Assembly: GCA_015689645.1 (NCBI GenBank)
Contig: WVSM01000001.1
Span: forward strand, 62,001 to 126,000
Origin: Rhodobacterales bacterium HKCCE4037
Lineage (GTDB): Bacteria > Pseudomonadota > Alphaproteobacteria > Rhodobacterales > Rhodobacteraceae
DNA length: 64,000 nt
Reading direction: 5' to 3'
Every line of letters starts with the position of its first letter. Position 1 is the first letter of the stretch. Shown in pieces: positions 1 through 7,526 of this stretch. Made by a program: the position numbers and the translations under genes. Under the pieces are notes generated by a model, which saw only the letters and a program-made list of their open reading frames with translations, searched no databases and had not been told where the DNA came from.

Positions 1-1
1 C

Positions 2-697
2 CGCTTCGTCTGCGACGGGCTGAACGCAATCGGCTACGTCTATTGTCCGGGCGACATGATGGCGACCAACCCGCGCTGGCGGCAGCCCCTGCGCGTCTGG
101 CGTGGCTATTTTAACGGCTGGATCGCCAAGCCCAACCCTGAGGCGCAGATGCTCGCCTCCGTCATGTTCGACCTGCGCCCGATCGGCGGCGACCGGAGCC
201 TTTTCGACGGGCTGCACGCCGAAACGCTCAAGGCCGCCTCCGCCAATTCGATCTTCGTGGCGCACATGGTCTCGAATTCCCTTAAACACTACCCGCCACT
301 CGGGCTGTTGCGCGGACTCGCGACCATCCGGGCGGGCGAGCATCGCAACCAGATCGACATGAAACACAACGGCGTCGTGCCGGTCACCGACCTCGGCCGC
401 ATCTACGCGCTGCAGGGCCAGCTTGCCGCCGTGAACACCCGCGCCCGGCTGGAGGCCGCCATCGAAGCGGGCGTGTTGTCGACATCCGGCGGCGCCGACC
501 TGATCGACGCGTACGACCTGATCGCGACCATGCGGCTGGAGGATCAGGTGACACAGATCAAGGCGGGCCAGCCGCCGGACAATTACCTTGACCCGGCGAC
601 CCTTTCGGATTTCGAACGCAGCCATCTTCGTGACGCGTTTGTTGTGGTAAAGACCATGCAATCCGCCGCCGGGTCCGGGAAGGGAGCCTTGTCCTGA
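2..697 (+). CDS. DUF294-type putative nucleotidyltransferase/signalling protein, C-terminal part
   Basis: The frame is open from the left edge, so the start lies outside the window and about 231 C-terminal residues are present. The motif YCPGDMMATNPRW near residue 15 matches the signature at the junction of the nucleotidyltransferase-like and DUF294 C-terminal domains. Family members usually carry cyclic-nucleotide-binding and CBS domains upstream of this part and often sit beside acetate permease genes; those parts are not visible here. The stop overlaps the next start by one base (TGATG), so translation is probably coupled to the following membrane protein and exonuclease. The enzymatic activity of the family is unproven; the family assignment is fairly secure. 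Confidence 0.8.
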   Translation, partial: RFVCDGLNAIGYVYCPGDMMATNPRWRQPLRVWRGYFNGWIAKPNPEAQMLASVMFDLRPIGGDRSLFDGLHAETLKAASANSIFVAHMVSNSLKHYPPLGLLRGLATIRAGEHRNQIDMKHNGVVPVTDLGRIYALQGQLAAVNTRARLEAAIEAGVLSTSGGADLIDAYDLIATMRLEDQVTQIKAGQPPDNYLDPATLSDFERSHLRDAFVVVKTMQSAAGSGKGALS

Positions 698-1215
698 TGT
701 TCATCGAACTGATTGCCGTCATTTTTGCCGGTCTCGCCTGCGCGGGCATGGCCATGCTGCTGAACCGCGCAACGGGCGGCCGCCTGCCGCGCTGGATCGT
801 GCCGGTCGCGGCGGGCCTTGGCATGCTCGCCGTCACAATCTCCAACGAATACACGTGGTTCAGCCGCACCGCCGCACAATTGCCCGACGGGCTGGAAGTG
901 GTGATGACCGTCGAGAACGACAGCTGGTTCCGTCCCTGGACCCGCGCCTTTCCCTACGTGGAGCGTTTCGTGGCCGTCGACACAGGCACCGCGCGCACCA
1001 ACGCCGCCCTGCCGGACCTGCGCCTTGCCAACCTCTACTTCTTCGGCCGCTGGTCGCCGGTCAACGAGGCCCCGATGCTCTTCGACTGCGCCGGGGCGCG
1101 CTCGGCCCTGCTGATCGACGGCGCAAGCTTCGGCGTCGACGGAGCCGTCACCGACGCCCAATGGGAAGACATGCCGGAAGACGACCCGATCCTCGCGCTG
1201 GTCTGCGAGACCTGA
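697..1215 (+). CDS. small membrane-anchored protein of unknown function
   Basis: A 172-residue protein with an N-terminal hydrophobic segment (about residues 1-20), a short basic loop and a second hydrophobic stretch (about 32-48), followed by a soluble domain of about 120 residues rich in W, F and acidic residues. I recognise no named domain. It is sandwiched between the DUF294 gene (1-base overlap) and the exonuclease gene (1-base gap), so it is almost certainly part of the same transcript and may act with its neighbours at the membrane. It could simply be a lineage-specific protein of Rhodobacterales. Confidence 0.7.
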   Translation: MFIELIAVIFAGLACAGMAMLLNRATGGRLPRWIVPVAAGLGMLAVTISNEYTWFSRTAAQLPDGLEVVMTVENDSWFRPWTRAFPYVERFVAVDTGTARTNAALPDLRLANLYFFGRWSPVNEAPMLFDCAGARSALLIDGASFGVDGAVTDAQWEDMPEDDPILALVCET

Positions 1216-1216
1216 G

Positions 1217-2611
1217 ATGCTGACGCTGCTGCCCCTGCGCCTGCGCATCTTCCTGTTCTTCTGCCTTCTGGCATTGGGCGGGATCGCGGTGGCCGGTGGC
1301 GCGATCTGGGTCGGCGCGGCGCGGGACGGCGGACTGTTGCTGCCGCTGATCATCTTCACCTTCGTGAACACCGGTCTCATTCTTGGGGTCTGGCTGCTTT
1401 TCGACGAGAACGTCGCGAAGCCGATCCTCAACATGGCCGCGCAACTGCGCCTCAGCGCCCATGCCGGGGGCGGGGCAGGGGTCAACACCAAGGACGCCCG
1501 CTACCTCGGCGATCTTGCCCCCGCCGCCGATGCCCTGTCGCAGAAGGTCATCGAGGCGCTTTCGGCCACCGATGTCGCCGTCGCCACCCACACCAAGCGC
1601 CTGCAATCCGAGGCCGAGCGCCTGACCGCGATCCTCAGCGAGATTCCCATCGCCACGATCCTGCTGAACCCTGCCGGCGAGATCGTCCTCTACGATGCGC
1701 AGGCTGCTGCAATCCTTGGCGCGGTTGCGCCGCCCCGCCTGAAAGCCCGCCTGTCGGACTACTTCGAGGCGGAAGCCATCGAGGCCGCGCTAGGTGTCCT
1801 GAAGGACGGCGGGCATGACGCTGCGCTTCGTCTCAGCGATGCCGACGGCACGCATGTGTTTCACGGGCGGCTCATCACGCTCAGCAATGGCGGGCACATG
1901 GTACTGATCGACCCGCCGGATAATACAGGTCCGCGTCTTGCGCCGCGCCCGCTGGTCTACGATTTCGACCTGCTCGACCAGTCCCCGGATCGCGCCCTTG
2001 CCGAAACACCCCTGCGGGACCTCTGCTACGTCGCCTTCGATACCGAGACCACGGGCCTGTCGGTCGAGAAGGACGCGGTGATCCAGATCGGCGCGGTCCG
2101 CGTTCTCGGCGGCCGGATCGTGGAGGGGGAGTCTGTCGATACCTATGTCGATCCAGGCCGCCCGATCCCGCCCGCTTCCACCCGCATTCACCGTATCACC
2201 GACACGGATGTCGCCGGTGCGCCCACCATCGGACCCGCTGGCCGGACCCTCTCGCATTTCGCCCGCGACGCTGTGCTCGTGGCCCATAATGCACCTTTCG
2301 ATATCGGCCTTCTGCGCAAGAGCGCGGGTGAGATGGGCGTGGACTGGTCCCACCCGGTACTCGACACCGTGCTTCTCTCTGCGGTCGTCTTCGGCACCAA
2401 CGCGCAGCATTCGCTCGACGCGCTCTGCGACCGGCTCGGCGTGACGATCCCCGAGGACAAGCGCCACACCGCCATCGGCGACGCGCAAGCCACGGCTGAG
2501 GTTCTCGTCCGCCTTCTGCCGCTGCTCGAAGGGCAGGGGATCACCACCTTCGGCGCGCTGGTGGCCGAGACCCGCAAGCACGGTCGCCTGTTGCAGGATA
2601 TGAACGGCTGA
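1217..2611 (+). CDS. membrane-anchored DnaQ/PolC-type 3'-5' exonuclease
   Basis: 464 residues. Two N-terminal membrane segments (about 12-32 and 38-58) are followed by a HAMP/PAS-like linker region (about 60-245) and a DEDDh exonuclease domain (about 268-445). All three exonuclease motifs are visible: FDTETTGLS (Exo I), HNAPFDIGLL (Exo II) and HTAIGDAQ (Exo III with His and Asp). Such proteins are usually annotated as DNA polymerase III epsilon-like, but the membrane anchor and sensory-looking linker make a replication proofreading role unlikely. It closes a three-gene operon with the DUF294 and membrane proteins, suggesting a signalling or nucleotide-turnover function. The domain call is firm, the physiological role is not known. 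Confidence 0.85.
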   Translation: MLTLLPLRLRIFLFFCLLALGGIAVAGGAIWVGAARDGGLLLPLIIFTFVNTGLILGVWLLFDENVAKPILNMAAQLRLSAHAGGGAGVNTKDARYLGDLAPAADALSQKVIEALSATDVAVATHTKRLQSEAERLTAILSEIPIATILLNPAGEIVLYDAQAAAILGAVAPPRLKARLSDYFEAEAIEAALGVLKDGGHDAALRLSDADGTHVFHGRLITLSNGGHMVLIDPPDNTGPRLAPRPLVYDFDLLDQSPDRALAETPLRDLCYVAFDTETTGLSVEKDAVIQIGAVRVLGGRIVEGESVDTYVDPGRPIPPASTRIHRITDTDVAGAPTIGPAGRTLSHFARDAVLVAHNAPFDIGLLRKSAGEMGVDWSHPVLDTVLLSAVVFGTNAQHSLDALCDRLGVTIPEDKRHTAIGDAQATAEVLVRLLPLLEGQGITTFGALVAETRKHGRLLQDMNG

Positions 2612-2684
2612 CGCACCCACACGTTGCTTTGCGCGCGGCGCTCTGGGACAAGGCTCAAGTCCCACAACAGCCGACCGAGCGCCA

Positions 2685-3578
2685 ATGACCTTCGAACAGA
2701 TCCGAACCTTCCTCTGGGTCGCGCGCCTCGGCGGGTTCCGCAAGGCCTCCGAACGGATGCACCTGTCTCAGCCAGCCGTCTCGACCCGGATCGCCAATCT
2801 GGAGGCCGAATTGCAGGTCTCCCTCTTCGAGCGTGGACCCGGCCAGCTGATCCTGACCAAGCAGGGGCAGCAGCTTCTGACCTACGCCGAACAGATGCTG
2901 TTCGTGGAGGAGGAGATCCGCCACCGCGTCGGCTCCGCCGCGCAGGTCGAGGGGCTGTTCCGCGTCGGCGCGTCCGAGACCATCGCGCAATCCTGGCTGC
3001 CTGAGTTCCTGCAGGCCGTCTCGACCTCCTATCCCGGCGTGAACGTCGACCTGACGGTCGATATCTCCGGCAATCTTCGCAACGGGCTGCTGGAGCGGCG
3101 ACTGGACCTGGTGTTCCTGATGGGCCCGATCTCGGAATATTCCGTGAAGAACGTGGCGCTGCCCCGGTTCGATCTGCACTGGTATCGCGCGTCGGGGATG
3201 GAGACGCCCGACCTGACAAAGATCCCCGTCATTTCCTATTCCTACCGGACCCGCCCGCATCGCGAATTGACCAGCGCCTTGGCCCAGAAGATCGGCCCGA
3301 AGACGCGGGTCTTCACCTCCGCCTCGCTGTCCGCCAGCCTGCGCATGATCGCGGCGGGCATCGCGGTCGGGCCCTATCCCCGTGTGCTGGCCGCGCCGTT
3401 TCTCGCGGCCGGCGAAATCGTGGAATTCGACCCGGACATGCCGGTCTCGCCCCTAGAATTCACCGCTTCGCATCTGGCCGAGCCGCGCTCGCTCCTGGTG
3501 GAACGCTCCGCCGAGATGGCTGCGGAGGTTGCGACACGCTGGCATGCGGAGCATCCGGACGAGCCTTTGCCCACCTGA
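2685..3578 (+). CDS. LysR-family transcriptional regulator
   Basis: 297 residues, the usual LysR length. The N-terminal winged HTH is clear (FEQIRTFLWVARLGGFRKAS followed by LSQPAVSTRIANLEAEL), then a periplasmic-binding-like effector domain. It lies directly upstream of, and in the same direction as, the DUF1445/TRAP/oxoprolinase genes, and an inverted repeat (3629-3646) sits between it and that operon. I infer that it controls the downstream cluster, perhaps with 5-oxoproline or D-glutamate as effector; the sequence does not show the effector. LysR genes are more often divergent from their targets, so the co-directional arrangement is slightly unusual. Confidence 0.9.
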   Translation: MTFEQIRTFLWVARLGGFRKASERMHLSQPAVSTRIANLEAELQVSLFERGPGQLILTKQGQQLLTYAEQMLFVEEEIRHRVGSAAQVEGLFRVGASETIAQSWLPEFLQAVSTSYPGVNVDLTVDISGNLRNGLLERRLDLVFLMGPISEYSVKNVALPRFDLHWYRASGMETPDLTKIPVISYSYRTRPHRELTSALAQKIGPKTRVFTSASLSASLRMIAAGIAVGPYPRVLAAPFLAAGEIVEFDPDMPVSPLEFTASHLAEPRSLLVERSAEMAAEVATRWHAEHPDEPLPT

Positions 3579-3628
3579 ACGCACGGGTCGTATCGCGACC
3601 GAGAGGTGATAGATTTCATGGATCACAC

Positions 3629-3646
3629 ATTATCAAAAATGATAAT
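3629..3646. promoter_or_regulatory. inverted repeat, candidate operator upstream of the DUF1445 gene
   Basis: A perfect 7-bp inverted repeat, ATTATCA and TGATAAT, separated by AAAA, in an AT-rich stretch 55 bases before the DUF1445 start. It contains the T-N11-A pattern of LysR boxes, so the adjacent LysR protein is the natural candidate to bind it. A short hairpin function is less likely because no U-run follows. Confidence 0.5.
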
Positions 3647-3701
3647 TTGAACGGATTGTCCTCCTTGTGCAACGCTATGCCCTATCCAGAAGGGGGAAGC
3701 G

Positions 3702-4514
3702 ATGGGCACACCATCCGAGGATAATCCGAAGACCGCCGCCGAGATCCGGAAGGCCATTCGCAGCGGCGCCCACACCGGCCACACCGCCGGGCTCGCGCCG
3801 GGCTATCTGCAATGCAACCTCGCCATCCTGCCCGAGGCCTATGCACTCGATTTCCTGCGCTTCTGCCAGAGAAATCCGAAGCCATGTCCCGTGGTGGGCG
3901 TGTCCGAAACCGGTGACCCGATGCTGCCGACGCTCGGCCACGACATCGACATCCGCACCGACGTGCCGAAATACCGTGTTTTCCGCGACGGGGCGCTGGC
4001 GGAGGAAGTGACCGATATCACTGACCTCTGGCGGGAGGACCTCGTGACCGTGGCCCTGGGATGCTCCTTCACCTTCGAGAACGCCCTGATGCGGGCGGGT
4101 ATCCCGGTGCGCCATGTGGAGCAGGGGCGGAACGTGCCGATGTACCGCTCGAACATTGCTCTGCAACCGGCGGGACGGTTCGGCGGCAGCATGGTCATCA
4201 CCATGCGCCCGATCCCCGAGGACCGGGTAGAGGACGCGCACAAGATCTCGGCCCGCTATCCGCAGGCCCACGGTGCACCAATCGCGACGGGTGATCCGGG
4301 CGCGCTTGGCGTCGCGTCGCTCGATGCGCCCGATTACGGCGATCCGGTGGATATCCGCGCCGGCGAGGTGCCGGTCTACTGGGCGTGCGGCGTGACCCCG
4401 CAGAACGTGCTTCTGCAAGCGAAACTGCCCCTCTGCATCACCCATTCGCCCGGTCACATGCTGATCGCGGACGTTGCCGAGGATGCGGAAACGACAATCC
4501 TTTCAACCCGATAA
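3702..4514 (+). CDS. DUF1445 protein, putative D-glutamate cyclase / hydro-lyase
   Basis: 270 residues, full length for the family. Conserved stretches include GLAPGYLQCNLAILP near the N-terminus, the GCSFTFENAL segment and the C-terminal ITHSPGHMLI block, which are family hallmarks as I remember them. The mammalian relative DGLUCY interconverts D-glutamate and 5-oxo-D-proline by loss of water, and the Bacillus relative YcsI is encoded with 5-oxoprolinase genes. Here the gene precedes a TRAP transporter and a fused oxoprolinase, which fits the same chemistry. The start has a good ribosome site (AAGGGGGAAG, 3690-3699). The catalysed reaction in this organism is inferred from family and context. 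Confidence 0.85.
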   Translation: MGTPSEDNPKTAAEIRKAIRSGAHTGHTAGLAPGYLQCNLAILPEAYALDFLRFCQRNPKPCPVVGVSETGDPMLPTLGHDIDIRTDVPKYRVFRDGALAEEVTDITDLWREDLVTVALGCSFTFENALMRAGIPVRHVEQGRNVPMYRSNIALQPAGRFGGSMVITMRPIPEDRVEDAHKISARYPQAHGAPIATGDPGALGVASLDAPDYGDPVDIRAGEVPVYWACGVTPQNVLLQAKLPLCITHSPGHMLIADVAEDAETTILSTR

Positions 4515-4538
4515 TCCAATCCAACAGGAGAGAACCAA

Positions 4539-5564
4539 ATGAAAAAGACACTCACCCTTCTTGCGGCCACGACCGCCCTTGCGGGCCCCGCGCTGGCCGA
4601 GGATTTCAACGTCGTCGGAAGCTGGTCGTCGCTGCCCTTGCATGGCGCCTACGAGGTGCCGTTCTGGACCGAGACCTTGCCCGCCGCCGGCGATTTCAAT
4701 GTCGAGCTGACGACCCATGACCAGATGGGTCTGGGCGTCGCGGAGATCTATCCGCTTCTCGGCCAGGGCGTCTATGATGTCGCCATGACGGTGGCCGACT
4801 ATGCCGTGGGCGATGCGCCGGAGCTGGAAGGCCTCGATGTGCCGCTGGTGGCCGTGACCGCCGAGGAAGCGCGCGCGATGGTCGATGCGGCGCGTCCGAT
4901 GGTCGAGGAGATCTTCCGTGACCGCTTCAACGCCGAGGTTCTGGCGATCGCACCCTATCCGCCGCAGGTCGTGTTCTGCAACGCGGAGATCAACAGCCTC
5001 GACGATCTCGAAGGCCTTCAGGTCCGCGCGTCGGGCCGGATGACGGCACTCTTCCTCGAAGCGCTTGGCGCCGAGGGCGTGAACGTGGCGTTCTCCGAAG
5101 TGCCGGGTGCGCTGCAGAACGGCGTCGTGGATTGCGCCGTGACCGGTGCGGGCTCGGGCTATTCGGCAGGCTGGTGGGAAGTCTCCACGCACCTGCTGCC
5201 GATCCCGCTTGGCGGCTGGGATTCGGTCGTGACCGCGATGAATGCCGACCGTTGGGATGGCCTGTCGGAAGAGGTTCAGGCGACCATCGAAGCGGAGATC
5301 GCGAGCGGCTTCGAGGACCCGGCCTGGGCGTCGGCGCAGGATGCGCTGACCAACGACATCGCCTGCCTGACCGGCAACGGCGAGTGCCCGGCGGGCGAGG
5401 CGCGGGACATGACCCTCGTGGAGGTCTCGGACGCCGATTTCGAGCGGGCGCGGGAGGTTCTGGTGACCGAAGTCCTTCCCGACTGGGCCGAACGTGCGGG
5501 CGGTGACTGGGCTGCGCGCTGGAACGAGTCCGTGGGGGCCGTCGTCGGCGTGACCATCGAGTAA
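4539..5564 (+). CDS. TRAP transporter substrate-binding protein, DctP family
   Basis: 341 residues with a classic signal peptide (MKKTLTLLAATTALAGPALA, cleavage after ALA near residue 20). The mature part follows the DctP fold; the LQVRASGRMT segment carries the arginine that normally pairs with a carboxylate of the ligand. It is the periplasmic receptor of the TRAP system completed by the two membrane subunits downstream. A ribosome site (AGGAGAG, 4526-4532) precedes the ATG. Ligand is not readable from sequence; the flanking DUF1445 and oxoprolinase genes point to 5-oxoproline, glutamate-like or hydantoin-like compounds. A large palindrome separates it from the membrane subunits, probably allowing the receptor to be made in excess. 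Confidence 0.9.
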   Translation: MKKTLTLLAATTALAGPALAEDFNVVGSWSSLPLHGAYEVPFWTETLPAAGDFNVELTTHDQMGLGVAEIYPLLGQGVYDVAMTVADYAVGDAPELEGLDVPLVAVTAEEARAMVDAARPMVEEIFRDRFNAEVLAIAPYPPQVVFCNAEINSLDDLEGLQVRASGRMTALFLEALGAEGVNVAFSEVPGALQNGVVDCAVTGAGSGYSAGWWEVSTHLLPIPLGGWDSVVTAMNADRWDGLSEEVQATIEAEIASGFEDPAWASAQDALTNDIACLTGNGECPAGEARDMTLVEVSDADFERAREVLVTEVLPDWAERAGGDWAARWNESVGAVVGVTIE

Positions 5565-5577
5565 TCACGCTAGAACT

Positions 5578-5605
5578 GGTGTTTGTGCAAGCTTGCACAA
5601 ACACC
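5578..5605. repeat. 28-bp perfect palindrome between TRAP receptor and membrane genes
   Basis: Every base from 5578 to 5605 is self-complementary; left arm GGTGTTTGTGCAAG, centre AAGCTT. As RNA it can form an 11-bp stem with an AAGCUU hexaloop, which would fit an intercistronic mRNA-stabilising or attenuating hairpin lowering dctQM expression relative to dctP. No U-run follows, so it is not a textbook terminator. Its 16-bp core (TGTGCAA-N2-TTGCACA, 5584-5599) recurs at 24027-24042, which instead suggests a protein-binding dyad. Both readings remain open. Confidence 0.75.
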
Positions 5606-5632
5606 TTATCCTGCTGATAAGAAAGAATAATC

Positions 5633-6181
5633 ATGGAATTGGTTCTGATCGACCGCCTGCGCCGGATCAACCGGGTCGTGGCCCTTCTGGTGGGCCTAGG
5701 CCTTCTGGGCATGGCCGGGTTCGTGGTGCTCGACATCATCCTGCGCCAGTTCCATGCCTCCTTCGGCGGGTCGGAGGAACTGGCGGGCTATGCCATGGCG
5801 CTGGCGACAAGCTGGGGCATGGCCTACGGCCTGCTGGAGCTTGGCCATATCCGCATCGACCTTCTGCGGTCCAAGACCGGGCCGCAGGCGAAGGCGCTGT
5901 TCGACGTGCTCGCGCTGATCGTCATGTCCGGTGTCGTCGTGATGATCGCCATCAAGTGCTGGCCGGTCGTCGAGCGCGCCATCGCCAACGGCAGCCGCGC
6001 GAACACGCCGCTGGCCACACCGCTCGCCTGGGTGCAGGTGCCGTGGTTCGCGGGCTGGGTCTGGTTCGCGCTCATGTCCTGCATCGTCACGCTTTGCGCC
6101 ATTTCGCTGGTCGCCAAGGGGCGCGGCCCTGAAACCGAGCCCTTTGCGGGCGCCTTCGCCGAACAGGACAGCCTGCAATGA
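5633..6181 (+). CDS. TRAP transporter small membrane subunit, DctQ family
   Basis: 182 residues with four predicted membrane segments (about 17-37, 48-70, 92-115 and 135-158), as expected for DctQ. The LDIILRQFHASFGGSEELAGY stretch in the first half is typical of the family. It pairs with the large DctM subunit, whose start codon overlaps the end of this gene (ATGA-type overlap at 6178-6181). Together with the receptor it forms a Na+-driven importer in the inner membrane. It belongs to the putative 5-oxoproline utilisation operon. Confidence 0.9.
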   Translation: MELVLIDRLRRINRVVALLVGLGLLGMAGFVVLDIILRQFHASFGGSEELAGYAMALATSWGMAYGLLELGHIRIDLLRSKTGPQAKALFDVLALIVMSGVVVMIAIKCWPVVERAIANGSRANTPLATPLAWVQVPWFAGWVWFALMSCIVTLCAISLVAKGRGPETEPFAGAFAEQDSLQ

Positions 6182-7461
6182 TCACCTATGTTTCAGCCGG
6201 TCTTCTGGCCCTTCTGGCCCTGTCGATCCCCGTGGGCATCGTACTGTTCCTCTTGGGGTTTGGCGTCGATCAGTTCTTCTCTGCCTTTCCGCTGACGCGA
6301 GGGCTTGGAAACATGGTCTGGTCGTCCTCGAACTCGGCCACGCTGATCGCCATTCCGTTCTTCGTCCTGCTGGGGGAAATCCTTGTCCGCTCGGGCGTGG
6401 CGACGCGCACCTACGCGGCGCTCGACCGGTGGGTGAGCTGGCTGCCCGGTGGCCTTGTCCACGCCAACGTGGCGACGGCGACGATGTTCTCGGCCACCTC
6501 AGGCTCCTCGGTCGCGACCGCCGCGACCGTGGCGACCGTTGCCATGCCGCAGGCCGAACGACTTGGCTATGACCCGAAGCTGTTTTCCGGCGCGATTGCG
6601 GCAGGCGGCACGCTTGGCATCATGATCCCGCCGTCGATCAACCTGATCGTCTACGGCTTCCTGACCCAGTCGAGCATCCCGCAATTGTTCCTGGCGGGCC
6701 TTGTCCCCGGCCTTGCGCTGGCGCTGGCCTTTCTGATCGTGACCGCGATCATCTGCCTGATCCGGCCCGACCTTGGCGGGCAACGCCGCCTGTTCCCGTT
6801 CGGCCAGATGGCCCGCGCGCTGTTGGACCTGATCCCGATCATTTTGCTGTTCGGGTTGATCGTCGGGTCGATCTATCGAGGATGGGCCACGCCGACCGAG
6901 GCGGCGGCGGTGGGCGTCGCTGGCGCGCTTCTGATCGCGGCGGTCTTCGGGGGCGTGTCCTTCGCGATGATGCGCGATGCGCTGCTTGGCACGGTGAAAG
7001 TCACCGCGATGATCATGCTGATCATCATCGGCGCGTCCTTCCTGAACTTCACCCTGTCGTCGGCCGGGCTTGGCCGTGAATTGACCGCCTTCATGGAAGG
7101 GCTTGGCCTTGGCCCGATCGGCTTCATCTTCGTGGTCGTCGCGCTCTACATCGTGCTTGGGTTCTTCATCGAGACACTGTCGCTGATGGTGGTGACGATC
7201 CCGATCATCGTGCCGATGGTCATCGCGCAGGGCTATGACGTGATCTGGTTCGGCATCCTGATGATCGTGCTGATCGAGATGGCGCTGATCACGCCGCCCG
7301 TCGGCCTGAACCTTTACGTCGTGCAGGGGGCCCGAAAATCCGGCTCGCTGAACGAGGTGATGCTGGGGGCGCTGCCTTACGTGCTGGTGATGCTGGCGAT
7401 GGCCTTCCTGCTGATCTGGCAACCCGATATCGCGCTGTGGCTGCCGCGCTTCCTGCAATAG
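6178..7461 (+). CDS. TRAP transporter large permease subunit, DctM family
   Basis: 427 residues, normal DctM length, with about 11-12 hydrophobic segments spread over the whole protein. Diagnostic elements include the SATSGSSVATAATVATVAMP stretch and GTLGIMIPPSINLIVYG, which form the conserved ion and substrate pathway of the DctM/IT superfamily. The start overlaps the DctQ gene by four bases. This subunit catalyses transport of the ligand delivered by the receptor. The next gene starts 65 bases downstream in the same direction, so it probably shares the transcript. Confidence 0.92.
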   Translation: MITYVSAGLLALLALSIPVGIVLFLLGFGVDQFFSAFPLTRGLGNMVWSSSNSATLIAIPFFVLLGEILVRSGVATRTYAALDRWVSWLPGGLVHANVATATMFSATSGSSVATAATVATVAMPQAERLGYDPKLFSGAIAAGGTLGIMIPPSINLIVYGFLTQSSIPQLFLAGLVPGLALALAFLIVTAIICLIRPDLGGQRRLFPFGQMARALLDLIPIILLFGLIVGSIYRGWATPTEAAAVGVAGALLIAAVFGGVSFAMMRDALLGTVKVTAMIMLIIIGASFLNFTLSSAGLGRELTAFMEGLGLGPIGFIFVVVALYIVLGFFIETLSLMVVTIPIIVPMVIAQGYDVIWFGILMIVLIEMALITPPVGLNLYVVQGARKSGSLNEVMLGALPYVLVMLAMAFLLIWQPDIALWLPRFLQ

Positions 7462-7526
7462 CGACGCCCTTGTTCTGAACAGTTTGATGCGGCTTCAGTG
7501 GGCCGCAGATGGAGGAGATGTATCCG

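Noticed and set aside
4539-7461. Naming the TRAP system as C4-dicarboxylate-specific DctPQM
   Set aside because: The family name says nothing of substrate and the neighbours point to lactam or amino acid chemistry instead.
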